Source of the DNA: Anaerolineaceae bacterium UBA5365
GTDB lineage: Bacteria; Chloroflexota; Anaerolineae; Anaerolineales; Anaerolineaceae
Assembly: GCA_002407905.1 (NCBI GenBank)
Contig: DHPL01000053.1
Location: forward strand, 1-5,368
Direction: 5' to 3'
DNA length: 5,368 nucleotides
A program made the position numbers and the translations under genes. Below, one piece after another: positions 1-5,368 of this stretch. Each line of letters begins with the position of its first letter. Position 1 is the stretch's first letter. The notes below the pieces were generated by a model that was not told the origin of the DNA, ran no database searches, and was given only the letters and a program-made list of their open reading frames with translations.

Positions 1-152
1 AGGTAACCCCCATCCGGTGCAAGGCCAAACAGGAGAGAGAAGCGGCCCGCTTCACCTGATCTCCGGGTAGGCCGCAAGGAGCAGGCTGGTGACAGCCATG
101 CCAAGATAGATGCGGATCCGCGACAGAATACGGCTTAGCGGCTGGCCTGAGC
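1..152 (+). ncRNA. rnpB: RNase P RNA, 3' part (5' end outside window)
   Basis: This is the catalytic RNA of ribonuclease P, which removes 5' leaders from pre-tRNAs. Seen in the sequence: the conserved block GCAAGGCCAAACAGG (19-33); a P16/P17 arm with GGAGA (32-36) pairing TCTCC (60-64) and GAAGCG (39-44) pairing CGCTTC (48-53); the L15-type GGGTAGGC (65-72), whose GGU binds the tRNA 3' CCA in known enzymes; a P18 hairpin GGCTG-GTGA-CAGCC (84-97) with a GNRA tetraloop; and the near-universal GACAGAATACGGCTTA (122-137). The order matches the second half of E. coli M1 RNA, and the P16-P17-P18 layout indicates ancestral type A. The 3' end is set near 152 because GGCTGGCCTGAGC (140-152) should be the 3' strand of helix P1. 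Its partner, about GCTCAGGCCAGCC, is expected at the 5' end outside the window. The 5' half, including P1 5', P2-P4 5' and the P7-P12 region, is not visible. Confidence 0.95.
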
Positions 153-154
153 AT

Positions 155-180
155 GCCAGATCCAAGAGATTGGCTTTTCT
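155..180 (+). terminator. Probable intrinsic terminator of rnpB
   Basis: GCCA (155-158) pairs with TGGC (171-174) and ATC (160-162) pairs with GAT (168-170). One G is bulged at 159, and the loop is CAAGA (163-167). TTTTCT (175-180) follows directly. The placement three bases after the inferred RNase P RNA 3' end supports a terminator or processing role. The stem is only seven pairs with a bulge and the T-run is short, so it may leak and let transcription continue into the surface-protein gene 36 bases further on. Confidence 0.6.
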
Positions 181-215
181 GGAACAAGGTGCACTCATTA
201 AGCGTCTTAATAGCG

Positions 216-1802
216 ATGGACAATCAAAAATTACGCCGCGCCCTTACCTTCATCATCCCGGCCGTGCTTATCGCGCTGGTCTTGATTTTGGTTGCGGTTT
301 CCCAGGCCATGCACCGCGGCGGGACGGCAGTGACCGTTAAAATCATCAGCCCGGTCACTGGAGCGGTCATCCCTTTACATCAGGAAAACGAGATTGTCTC
401 GCAGGTGCAAACCAGCGGCGGTTGGAGCCGGCTGGAACTGCGGGTCAACGGCAATTTGGTACGCTACGACGAGGCCGATAGCCGCTCCCTGAACAATCAG
501 GAGATCCGCCAGCCCTGGATCCCTACGGAAGCCGGCCCCAGTTTGTTGCGTGTCACTGCCTGGGACCGCAGCGGAAGAAACGCGTCCAATGCCGAAGTAA
601 CTATTCTGGTAAGCGACGGCCCTTTGCAAACCCCGACCGTGACGCCAACACCCAGCGAAACCCCCACAGTTACGCCAATCGTCACAACAACCGCCAGCGC
701 CTGCCTGCCGAATGCCAGCCTGGTGCGGGAGGTCAACTACCCAGATGGCAGCCAGCTGCGTGCCCGGCAAAGTTTTACAAAATCCTGGGCCCTGCAAAAT
801 AACAGTAATTGCACCTGGCGGAATGCCCGCCTGGTCTTCCTGAGCGGTTACCTCCTGGCCGGCAGATCGCCCCAACCAGTCGCGGACCTTGGCCCCAATG
901 GTTCCGTTGAAATCAACCTTAACCTGGTTGCCCCCGCGGTTCCGGGAACTTTCCCGGGTGTCTGGCGCCTGCAAACGGCCGATGGGCGCCTCTTTGGCCC
1001 AGAGCTCAGCTATAGCATCGTGATTCCTGGGCCTACAGCCACAACTGTGCCAACAGCCACGCGTTACCCAACTGCCACACCCTGGCCAACGAACACCTTC
1101 ACGCCCGTCCCAACGATTACATTCACACCCACGCCCACCGCAACCTCCACGCCTGTAACGCCAACAGAACCAAAGATCGATCCCACTGCTATGCCCGTTA
1201 CTCCCAGCCCTACGCCGCTTACACCTACACCTGTGCCGGCAACTAACACACCCACCTACACACCTACGGCCGCGCCTGAACCCCCACCATTGCCGCTCCC
1301 TTCAGCGCCGGTCATCAACCCCACTAAGGCTGGAGATACCAGCGTAAGCGGTTTGGGTGAAGCTGGAGCACGGGTCGAATTGAAGGTTGCCGATGTATCA
1401 GCGGGTTCTGTAACCGTTGGAGCGACTGGAGATTGGACGGTAAATCTTACTGCCCCACTGGCTGCCGGCGACCTGATCACCGTAAGCCAAAGCAATTCCA
1501 GCGGAAACAGCCCCATCGCCAGTACGCTCGCGGCAGACGCAGATCAACCGGACGCTCCCACAATTCAGCCGATCACGGCGGGTAAATCGGTGTTCATTAA
1601 AGGGAGTGGAAGGCCTGAGGCTATAGTGAAGCTCAGTTTTAGCGACCCCACCCTGGATGAAATAACCGAAACGGTCTCAGGCACTGGGGAATGGCTGACC
1701 AGCGTGCCATCGATAGCAGCAGGTGTAGAGGTTAGCGTTTACCAAACTGTCACAGGCGTTGTTAGCCCTATCACAACTACGGTCGTAAGCTCTGCGCCTT
1801 AA
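216..1802 (+). CDS. Membrane-anchored multi-Ig surface protein with NBR1-like domain
   Basis: This 528-residue protein is probably fixed in the membrane by its N-terminus and exposed outside. Residues 9-29 form a hydrophobic segment preceded by Lys-Arg-Arg, typical of a signal anchor. An Ig-like domain follows (about 39-133), then a short Thr/Pro linker (134-161), then a domain resembling the Ig-like domain of NBR1 (about 162-270, with NCTW at 198-201, a Cys at 163 and FPGVWRLQTADG near 246-257). A long Thr/Pro linker (271-362) leads to two bacterial Ig-like domains (about 364-440 and 444-526), each with a G-x-x-G/P-E-A core and a GDW or GEW motif. No catalytic residues are recognisable, so binding, adhesion or cell-wall scaffolding is inferred only. 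In-frame ATG 153 adds 21 residues but lies in the rnpB terminator; GTG 189 is also possible. No strong Shine-Dalgarno precedes 216. There is no sortase or SLH anchor at the C-terminus. The stop abuts the convergent nitroreductase stop. Confidence 0.85.
   Translation: MDNQKLRRALTFIIPAVLIALVLILVAVSQAMHRGGTAVTVKIISPVTGAVIPLHQENEIVSQVQTSGGWSRLELRVNGNLVRYDEADSRSLNNQEIRQPWIPTEAGPSLLRVTAWDRSGRNASNAEVTILVSDGPLQTPTVTPTPSETPTVTPIVTTTASACLPNASLVREVNYPDGSQLRARQSFTKSWALQNNSNCTWRNARLVFLSGYLLAGRSPQPVADLGPNGSVEINLNLVAPAVPGTFPGVWRLQTADGRLFGPELSYSIVIPGPTATTVPTATRYPTATPWPTNTFTPVPTITFTPTPTATSTPVTPTEPKIDPTAMPVTPSPTPLTPTPVPATNTPTYTPTAAPEPPPLPLPSAPVINPTKAGDTSVSGLGEAGARVELKVADVSAGSVTVGATGDWTVNLTAPLAAGDLITVSQSNSSGNSPIASTLAADADQPDAPTIQPITAGKSVFIKGSGRPEAIVKLSFSDPTLDEITETVSGTGEWLTSVPSIAAGVEVSVYQTVTGVVSPITTTVVSSAP
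1026..1301 (+). repeat. Thr/Pro-rich low-complexity linker coding region
   Basis: About 92 codons here are dominated by Thr and Pro, with Ala, Val and Ser, in irregular units such as TPTPT, TATPWPT and TPTYTPT, turning Pro-rich (PEPPPLPLP) at the end. The repeats are degenerate rather than exact. Such segments usually act as extended, protease-resistant spacers and often carry O-linked glycans in exported proteins; that role is inferred here. A shorter stretch of the same type lies at about 615-698, before the NBR1-like domain. The reverse strand appears as an open frame rich in Gly and Val, which is a by-product of this composition. Confidence 0.8.
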
Positions 1803-2387
1803 CTAGAAACTACCCTTCCAAAAAACGATGTCTTCAAGAGCGCGCTTCGGCACGTAATGTACCTCATTTTCATCGCGGTAATAACGCACCCCATGCGTTT
1901 CATCAATTGGTACCAGCACCACTTTCTCAGTAGGCTTTCCCAGAGCCAGCACCAGCAGGATGTCCAGGTTTTCGGGGAGCGCCAGGAGTTTGGAAAGCGA
2001 ATCGCGTTTAAAGGAACCCATCATTAAGCCGCCGTAACCATCAGCTGTGGCGCCTAACAAGATCGTCTGCGCGGCGATCCCGCAATCCATGTCCAGGTTT
2101 GGTTTGATAAAACGGTCCCCCAAAATGACAATGTAAGCAGCTGGCTGTTCGCCTGGCTGCGGTCCTGCCCAATCCCGCAGGTACGCGGCAAATGTGACCG
2201 TTTCAAATAGCTTCTGAGCTTCTTCCGGCTCCCAAACCAGGTAATACTTTAAACCCTGTAAATTGGAGCCGCTGGCAGCCTGGCGGGCTAAATCCACCCA
2301 TTGCAGCAGTTGTTCCTTGGTGATGGTACTGGATTGGTCAAAGCGCCGGTAAGACCTGTTTTTTAGAACAATTTCTTTGAAATCCAT
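1803..2387 (-). CDS. Nitroreductase-family flavoprotein
   Basis: This 194-residue protein belongs to the NAD(P)H/FMN-dependent nitroreductase family, whose members are normally homodimers reducing nitro compounds, quinones, flavins or enones in the cytoplasm. Visible family features are the N-terminal RSYRRF (11-16), whose arginines bind FMN phosphate in relatives; ASGSNLQGLKY (38-48), matching the usual P-S-x-x-N-x-Q flavin loop with Gly in place of Pro; the helix DCGIAAQTILLGATADGYGG (101-120); and ALGKP (148-152). The length is normal for the short single-domain type. The physiological substrate cannot be read from the sequence. It is the last gene of the minus-strand operon, one base after the membrane-protein gene. 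The start is well fixed by AAGGAG seven bases upstream. Its TAG stop directly abuts the TAA of the convergent surface-protein gene, so any terminator must lie inside that gene. Confidence 0.93.
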   Translation of the reverse strand: MDFKEIVLKNRSYRRFDQSSTITKEQLLQWVDLARQAASGSNLQGLKYYLVWEPEEAQKLFETVTFAAYLRDWAGPQPGEQPAAYIVILGDRFIKPNLDMDCGIAAQTILLGATADGYGGLMMGSFKRDSLSKLLALPENLDILLVLALGKPTEKVVLVPIDETHGVRYYRDENEVHYVPKRALEDIVFWKGSF

Positions 2388-2388
2388 C

Positions 2389-2814
2389 TCAGCTCTCCTT
2401 AACTGACCCGCGGGAATGATGCGTCAATAATAAAGCCAAAATCAATAAAAGCAATCCAGCGGCATCAAAAACGATAAACCGCAGGATGCTTCCCCGCAGC
2501 GTGCTGTGGGCTTCGGGAATACCCTGGAGTATCCAGGTCTCACCCGCAAGGCCAATCCCCTGCATGATCGCAGCCTGGATCAGCGCGGTGCGCTGCCTCA
2601 GAGGATGAACGAGGGCGAAAACATACGGCACCTGCCACATGATGAACAGCACGGCCGTACCTAAAACCGCAACTCGCCCTGGCTCACCCTTTAATTCGAA
2701 ACCGGGGGCATAGTCATTGGGGGCCAATAAAAAACTGACCGCCGCGTAAAGATTTGAGAGCAAAACCAGCCCCACCAAGATCCGGGCAATCCAAATCCTG
2801 GTACTGGCTCGCAT
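2389..2814 (-). CDS. Small four-helix membrane protein of unknown function
   Basis: The 141-residue product has four predicted membrane helices (about 9-30, 47-69, 75-97 and 109-131), short loops and a polar C-terminal tail ending in Lys-Glu-Ser. Before helix 2 is the sequence YAPGFELKGEPG (35-46). Helix 2 contains FIMWQVPY (57-64), helix 3 follows HPLRQR (70-75), and helix 4 starts with RFIVFD (112-117). These conserved-looking polar residues near the membrane suggest an integral-membrane family rather than a random hydrophobic frame. I believe similar proteins occur in Anaerolineae but know no function. The ATG overlaps the recF stop by one base (TGATG) and only a weak AGG lies upstream, so translation is probably coupled to recF. 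It could be a chance passenger of the operon or work with the nitroreductase that follows it; nothing in the sequence decides between these. Confidence 0.85.
   Translation of the reverse strand: MRASTRIWIARILVGLVLLSNLYAAVSFLLAPNDYAPGFELKGEPGRVAVLGTAVLFIMWQVPYVFALVHPLRQRTALIQAAIMQGIGLAGETWILQGIPEAHSTLRGSILRFIVFDAAGLLLLILALLLTHHSRGSVKES
2395..2400 (-). promoter_or_regulatory. Shine-Dalgarno site of the nitroreductase gene
   Basis: On the minus strand AAGGAG lies seven bases before the ATG at 2387, the clearest ribosome binding site in the window. It falls entirely inside the last codons (Lys-Glu-Ser) of the upstream membrane-protein gene. It settles the nitroreductase start and suggests that this gene can also be initiated independently of ribosomes finishing the upstream gene. 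Confidence 0.8.
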
Positions 2815-4025
2815 CAGCTTGCCTGCGTCCTTCCCACGATGCCGCCCTTAACTTCCCAAACCTGGTGTGCGTCCGTAAAGCCTTCGGGGAACATACTTGT
2901 ATCCGTGGCGGTCAAAAAAGCCTGTTCCACCTGACCCAACACCTTCAGCAAATCGCGCCGGCGCTGCAAGTCCAGCTCTGCCATGATCTCGTCCAGCAAG
3001 AGCACCGGCCATTCGCCGGTCTTGGCGTGCATCCATTGCACCTCGGCAAATTTGAGCGAGAGCAGGGCAGTGCGGCCTTGTCCGCGGCTGCCAAAGTCGC
3101 CCAGGTCGATCTTGTTGCTCACGAAGCGGAACTCATCACGGTGTGGGCCCAGGCTGGTTTGCCCCCGCCCAATGTCCTCGCGATAGGCAGAATGCAGGGC
3201 GTTGGCGTAGCCTTGCTCCAGTTCATCCGCCTTTAGAGAGCTGCGGTCCGGGTTGGCTGCCACTAATGTCAGCTGGTCCTTGGGGGCTGGCAGCGGCTCA
3301 TATGCAGGCTGGTAATTGAATCGCAGTACCTCTGCCCCTGCAGTCAGTTCCTTGTGGATCGGCCGGGCAAAAGATTCCAGATCCTTCAGGGCCTGGATGC
3401 GCGCGTGCATAATCTGCGCCCCATGGCGGGCCAACATCGCATCCCACGGCTCCAGCTGGCGCACTTCGCCGCCGCCTTCACCCAGCATTTTAAGCAAGGC
3501 GTTGCGCTGGGTCAGAACCTTATTAAAGTCCAATAGGTGGCGCGCGTAACCGGGCTGCACCTGGCTTAATACCTCATCCAGGTAGGCACGCCGGTCCGAA
3601 GGCGAGCCCTCTACGATCCGGGCCATTTGCGGCAAAAAAGTGACCGCGTTAAATTGGCCATACAGCTCACCAAGGCGTTTGGGCACTCCATCCAGCAATA
3701 CCTGCTTGCGGAATCGCGGCGCAGCCGGGTTTGTGGTGGCCTCCAGGATAAGGCGCACTTCCAGGCTGTGCGTTCGTCCGGCGCGCTCAAAGTCGCCCAG
3801 GATCCGTCCCACGGTGATCTCCCCGTGGGGGATATTAAAATTGATCAATTGGCGGTCATTGCCGGCATTGAACGAGGAAAAATTAGCCAGATAGGCGATC
3901 GCCTCCAGGATGCTGGTTTTGCCCTGGGCATTGGCGCCGGAAAAAAGCAGGACCCGGGAAGGAAGCTCCAGGTCCAGCCGTGAAAAAACACGAAAGTTGG
4001 TCAGGCTAAGCCGTTTTAACTTCAT
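2814..4025 (-). CDS. recF: DNA replication/repair protein RecF
   Basis: RecF is a cytoplasmic SMC/Rad50-like ABC ATPase that binds DNA at single-strand gaps and, with RecO and RecR, helps load RecA. The 403-residue product opens with MKLKRLSLTNFRVF, the usual RecF start. It has Walker A GANAQGKT (30-37), the RecF-type FLPQ (about 130) and SPSDRRAYLD region, SLGPHRDEF (about 291-299), an ABC signature GSRGQGRT (312-319), Walker B VLLLDE (341-346) and the D-loop AELD (349-352). The length is slightly above the usual 360-375 residues. The acidic pair after Walker B is Asp-Glu where many RecF proteins have Asp-Asp; this should keep ATPase function. The ATG follows the def stop with no gap (TAAATG), and AGGGA lies just upstream. 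RecF is often found beside dnaA-dnaN-gyrB; here its partners are def and membrane-protein genes, so the gene has moved from, or never shared, that arrangement. Confidence 0.97.
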   Translation of the reverse strand: MKLKRLSLTNFRVFSRLDLELPSRVLLFSGANAQGKTSILEAIAYLANFSSFNAGNDRQLINFNIPHGEITVGRILGDFERAGRTHSLEVRLILEATTNPAAPRFRKQVLLDGVPKRLGELYGQFNAVTFLPQMARIVEGSPSDRRAYLDEVLSQVQPGYARHLLDFNKVLTQRNALLKMLGEGGGEVRQLEPWDAMLARHGAQIMHARIQALKDLESFARPIHKELTAGAEVLRFNYQPAYEPLPAPKDQLTLVAANPDRSSLKADELEQGYANALHSAYREDIGRGQTSLGPHRDEFRFVSNKIDLGDFGSRGQGRTALLSLKFAEVQWMHAKTGEWPVLLLDEIMAELDLQRRRDLLKVLGQVEQAFLTATDTSMFPEGFTDAHQVWEVKGGIVGRTQAS

Positions 4026-4535
4026 TTAGTCCCTGATTTGCTCGCTCTCTTCAGGGCTTGGTTCAAAAACACGGGTAGCGCGGTCGATGTAAAGAACCCC
4101 ATCCAGGTGGTCGATCTCGTGCTGGAAGATGCGGGCCAGCCAGCCATCCACCTTGATCTTCACCGGCTTGCCAAAGCGATTAAGGGCTTTAAGGCCCACG
4201 GCTTCGTGCCGTTCCACTTCACCGGCCAGGCCGGGAAGCGAAAGGCAGGCCTCAACATCACTTACGGTTTCTTCCGAGAGCTTGGTCCATTCGGGGTTCA
4301 CCAGCACATAGCGTTTGGGCTTGGCGTCTTCTTCTTCGCTCTCGGTGTATTCAATGACTACCAGGCGCAGGCTTTCACCAATTTGAGGCGCTGCCAGGCC
4401 AACGCCTGGGGCATCCCGCATGGTTTCAAACATGTCGTCCACTAGTTTTTGGAAGTCTTTATCAAACTTGGTCACCGCCTTGGCTTTGAGGCGCAAAGAC
4501 GGTTCAGGGTAGGTTACGATCGGTAAAATGGCCAT
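4026..4535 (-). CDS. def: Peptide deformylase
   Basis: This metalloenzyme removes the formyl group from the N-terminal methionine of nascent proteins at the ribosome exit. The 169-residue length is standard. All three family motifs are present: GVGLAAPQ (44-51) with Gln51; EACLSLPG (95-102) with metal ligand Cys97; and QHEIDHLDG (138-146) with metal ligands His139 and His143 and catalytic Glu140. Motif 2 carries Ala96 where most family members have Gly (EGCLS), a mild substitution. A short acidic insert, ESEEEDAK (65-72), sits in the variable loop after strand IEY. No formyltransferase gene (fmt), a common neighbour, is in view; recF follows immediately. The ATG at 4535 is supported by GAGG (4540-4543) and by the MAILPIVTYPEPSLR start typical of the family. 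The ribosome binding site sits in the loop of an inverted repeat. Confidence 0.97.
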   Translation of the reverse strand: MAILPIVTYPEPSLRLKAKAVTKFDKDFQKLVDDMFETMRDAPGVGLAAPQIGESLRLVVIEYTESEEEDAKPKRYVLVNPEWTKLSEETVSDVEACLSLPGLAGEVERHEAVGLKALNRFGKPVKIKVDGWLARIFQHEIDHLDGVLYIDRATRVFEPSPEESEQIRD

Positions 4536-4558
4536 AATTCCTCAAGCGGCATTTTACC
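4522..4558 (-). promoter_or_regulatory. Hairpin enclosing the def ribosome binding site and start
   Basis: On the minus strand, GGTAAAATGCC (4558 to 4548) is the reverse complement of GGCCATTTTACC (4533 to 4522) apart from one bulged base at 4531. This gives 11 base pairs around a 14-base loop. The loop (4547 to 4534) holds the Shine-Dalgarno GAGG and the first two bases of the def ATG; the start-codon G lies in the stem. The 5' arm begins at the base after the TAG stop of the upstream gene. No T-run follows either arm, so this is not an intrinsic terminator. A role in coupling or restraining def translation is inferred. Confidence 0.55.
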
Positions 4559-5368
4559 CTAGGGCTCGGCGGGTTTCAATGGTTGTGTACCTTCCTGAGA
4601 GCGCGCATTCAGTTCAGCATGGTACACCCTGAACCAGTCCCCCATGCGCTGGCGTTCCAGTTCGCCTAACTGACGCCGCATGGCTGCAGCGCGCTCTTCC
4701 ATGCGGGCAAAGATCTCCTGCTGAACCTGTGCGGGCCGATAAACATCATCAAAACTGAGATCCTGCATACCAACATTGATGAACACCGTGCCGTAATTGA
4801 AAATCAAACCCAAGAGACCTTTCCGCTTGTACTGCACCGAGAGGATGTTCTCCAACGGCGCAGAGCGGTTGCTTTCACTGCCAAAAATATTCCGATCCAG
4901 ATCAATCACCTGTGTGTCGCTCAGCTGGTAGAGGTCGTTCCGCCAGTCTGTATATGCCAGCACTAGCCAAACGAATGCCCCAACCATGCTCAGGCCGGCA
5001 ACCGTCAGGCTGGAGGACGGTTCCATCCAAATAAATTGGTCCGTAAAGGAGAGGTAGGCAAGGTATCCCGCTCCGCCAATTATCAGTATCGGCAATAGAA
5101 TGTGCATCAATAGCACCAACCAATGCTTGCGGTACGATGTGGTTCCATCCGCTTCCTGACGCAGGCGCAGAAAATCGGAGAAGATCCAGGCCAGCAGCCC
5201 GGGGCTGCGGCCTTCGGGTGCCGCGGCGATACGCGAGGCCTCGGTTTCCATTTCCGCGGCGCTAAGCTCTTCCACCGGTTTGCCGATCTTGCGGTTAAGC
5301 GCGGCATGCATCTGCAGGGCGCTGGCCTGCGGGTCTGCGGCTCGCTCCCGCTGGGCATAGGCCAGGGC
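4559..5368 (-). CDS. Membrane protein with bacterial PH-like domain, N-terminus outside window
   Basis: The frame is open to the window edge: 19 codons precede the first ATG (5311), and that ATG has no recognisable Shine-Dalgarno, so the protein very likely begins upstream. At least 269 residues are visible. Numbering from that Met, a polar, partly helical stretch (1-60) is followed by two membrane helices (about 65-89 and 102-121), then DWRNDLYQLSDTQVIDLDR (122-140), the start of a PH-like fold. It continues through APLENILSVQYKRKG (151-165) and FNYGTVFINVG (171-181) to about 200, and resembles bacterial PH domains of the YdbS/YdbT kind. A charged, probably coiled helix (about 196-240) and a Pro-rich tail end it. 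In relatives I recall from Chloroflexota, such a module can follow a cyclic-nucleotide-binding domain; whether that is so here cannot be seen. It is the first visible gene of the operon, 23 bases before def. Confidence 0.85.
   Translation of the reverse strand, partial: ALAYAQRERAADPQASALQMHAALNRKIGKPVEELSAAEMETEASRIAAAPEGRSPGLLAWIFSDFLRLRQEADGTTSYRKHWLVLLMHILLPILIIGGAGYLAYLSFTDQFIWMEPSSSLTVAGLSMVGAFVWLVLAYTDWRNDLYQLSDTQVIDLDRNIFGSESNRSAPLENILSVQYKRKGLLGLIFNYGTVFINVGMQDLSFDDVYRPAQVQQEIFARMEERAAAMRRQLGELERQRMGDWFRVYHAELNARSQEGTQPLKPAEP

Noticed and set aside
170..201. Possible promoter for the surface-protein gene (TTGGCT at 170-175 and CATTAA at 196-201)
   Set aside because: The spacing of 20 bases and the poor -10 match make it unconvincing, and the first element overlaps the terminator stem.
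375..974. Long open frame on the minus strand inside the surface-protein gene (199 codons)
   Set aside because: It lies wholly antisense to a protein with clear domains, and its own translation shows no recognisable motif. Its openness follows from the GC-rich coding strand.
1064..1255. Minus-strand open frame rich in Gly-Val repeats
   Set aside because: It is the mirror of the Thr/Pro-rich linker (ACx and CCx codons read backwards), not a separate gene.
1820..1855. T-run GTTTTTTGG with a nearby AGCGCGCT palindrome on the minus strand near the nitroreductase 3' end, considered as a terminator
   Set aside because: The palindrome has no loop and lies about 12 bases from the T-run; both are inside codons of the nitroreductase C-terminus.
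3627..3983. Plus-strand open frames within recF (also 2754-3236 and 3316-3549)
   Set aside because: They overlap the conserved recF coding sequence, including the Walker A region, and show no domain of their own.
4038..4445. Plus-strand open frame opposite def (135 codons)
   Set aside because: It is fully antisense to the three deformylase motifs and resembles no known protein.
4557..4564. Palindrome CCCTAGGG at the stop codon of the PH-like gene
   Set aside because: Eight bases only, with no second copy or flanking structure; expected by chance at this GC content.
1..5368. CRISPR array, insertion sequence, prophage, toxin-antitoxin or defence genes
   Set aside because: No evenly spaced direct repeats, terminal inverted repeats, transposase or nuclease motifs were found; nearly every base is assigned to housekeeping or membrane-protein genes.

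Overview
The window looks like a piece of a moderately GC-rich bacterial chromosome, most likely from Chloroflexota and perhaps class Anaerolineae. That placement is an inference. It rests on three things: a membrane-anchored surface protein combining Thr/Pro-rich linkers with an NBR1-type Ig domain, a two-helix protein with a bacterial PH-like domain, and a small four-helix membrane protein. All three resemble families I associate with that phylum. I see no phage, insertion sequence, CRISPR array or tRNA.

Layout. Bases 1-152 (+) are the 3' part of the RNase P RNA gene (rnpB, type A fold); its 5' part lies before the window. A short hairpin followed by TTTTCT (155-180) can end it. Next on the + strand is a surface protein (216-1802) with an N-terminal membrane anchor, an Ig-like domain, an NBR1-like domain and two further Ig-like domains, separated by Thr/Pro-rich linkers. 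The first in-frame ATG (153) lies at the rnpB end and in its terminator, so the start at 216 is preferred.

The rest of the window (1803-5368) is one tightly packed minus-strand operon. In transcription order it holds a PH-like-domain membrane protein (5' end outside the window), peptide deformylase (def), recF, a small four-helix membrane protein, and a nitroreductase-family flavoprotein. The junctions are 23 nt, 0 nt (TAA directly followed by ATG), a 1-nt overlap (TGATG) and 1 nt, so translation is probably coupled along the mRNA. The operon converges on the surface-protein gene with no base between the two stop codons.

How the genes relate. rnpB (tRNA 5' maturation), def (removal of the N-formyl group from new proteins) and recF (recombinational repair at single-strand gaps) are housekeeping functions. 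The membrane proteins and the nitroreductase have no clear functional link to them. The most interesting non-coding signal is an inverted repeat bracketing the def ribosome binding site and start codon (4522-4558). It begins directly after the upstream stop codon and suggests that def translation is coupled to, or restrained by, RNA structure. I did not find convincing evidence of a wholly new system; coding density is near total and no stretch over 300 bases lacks a gene.
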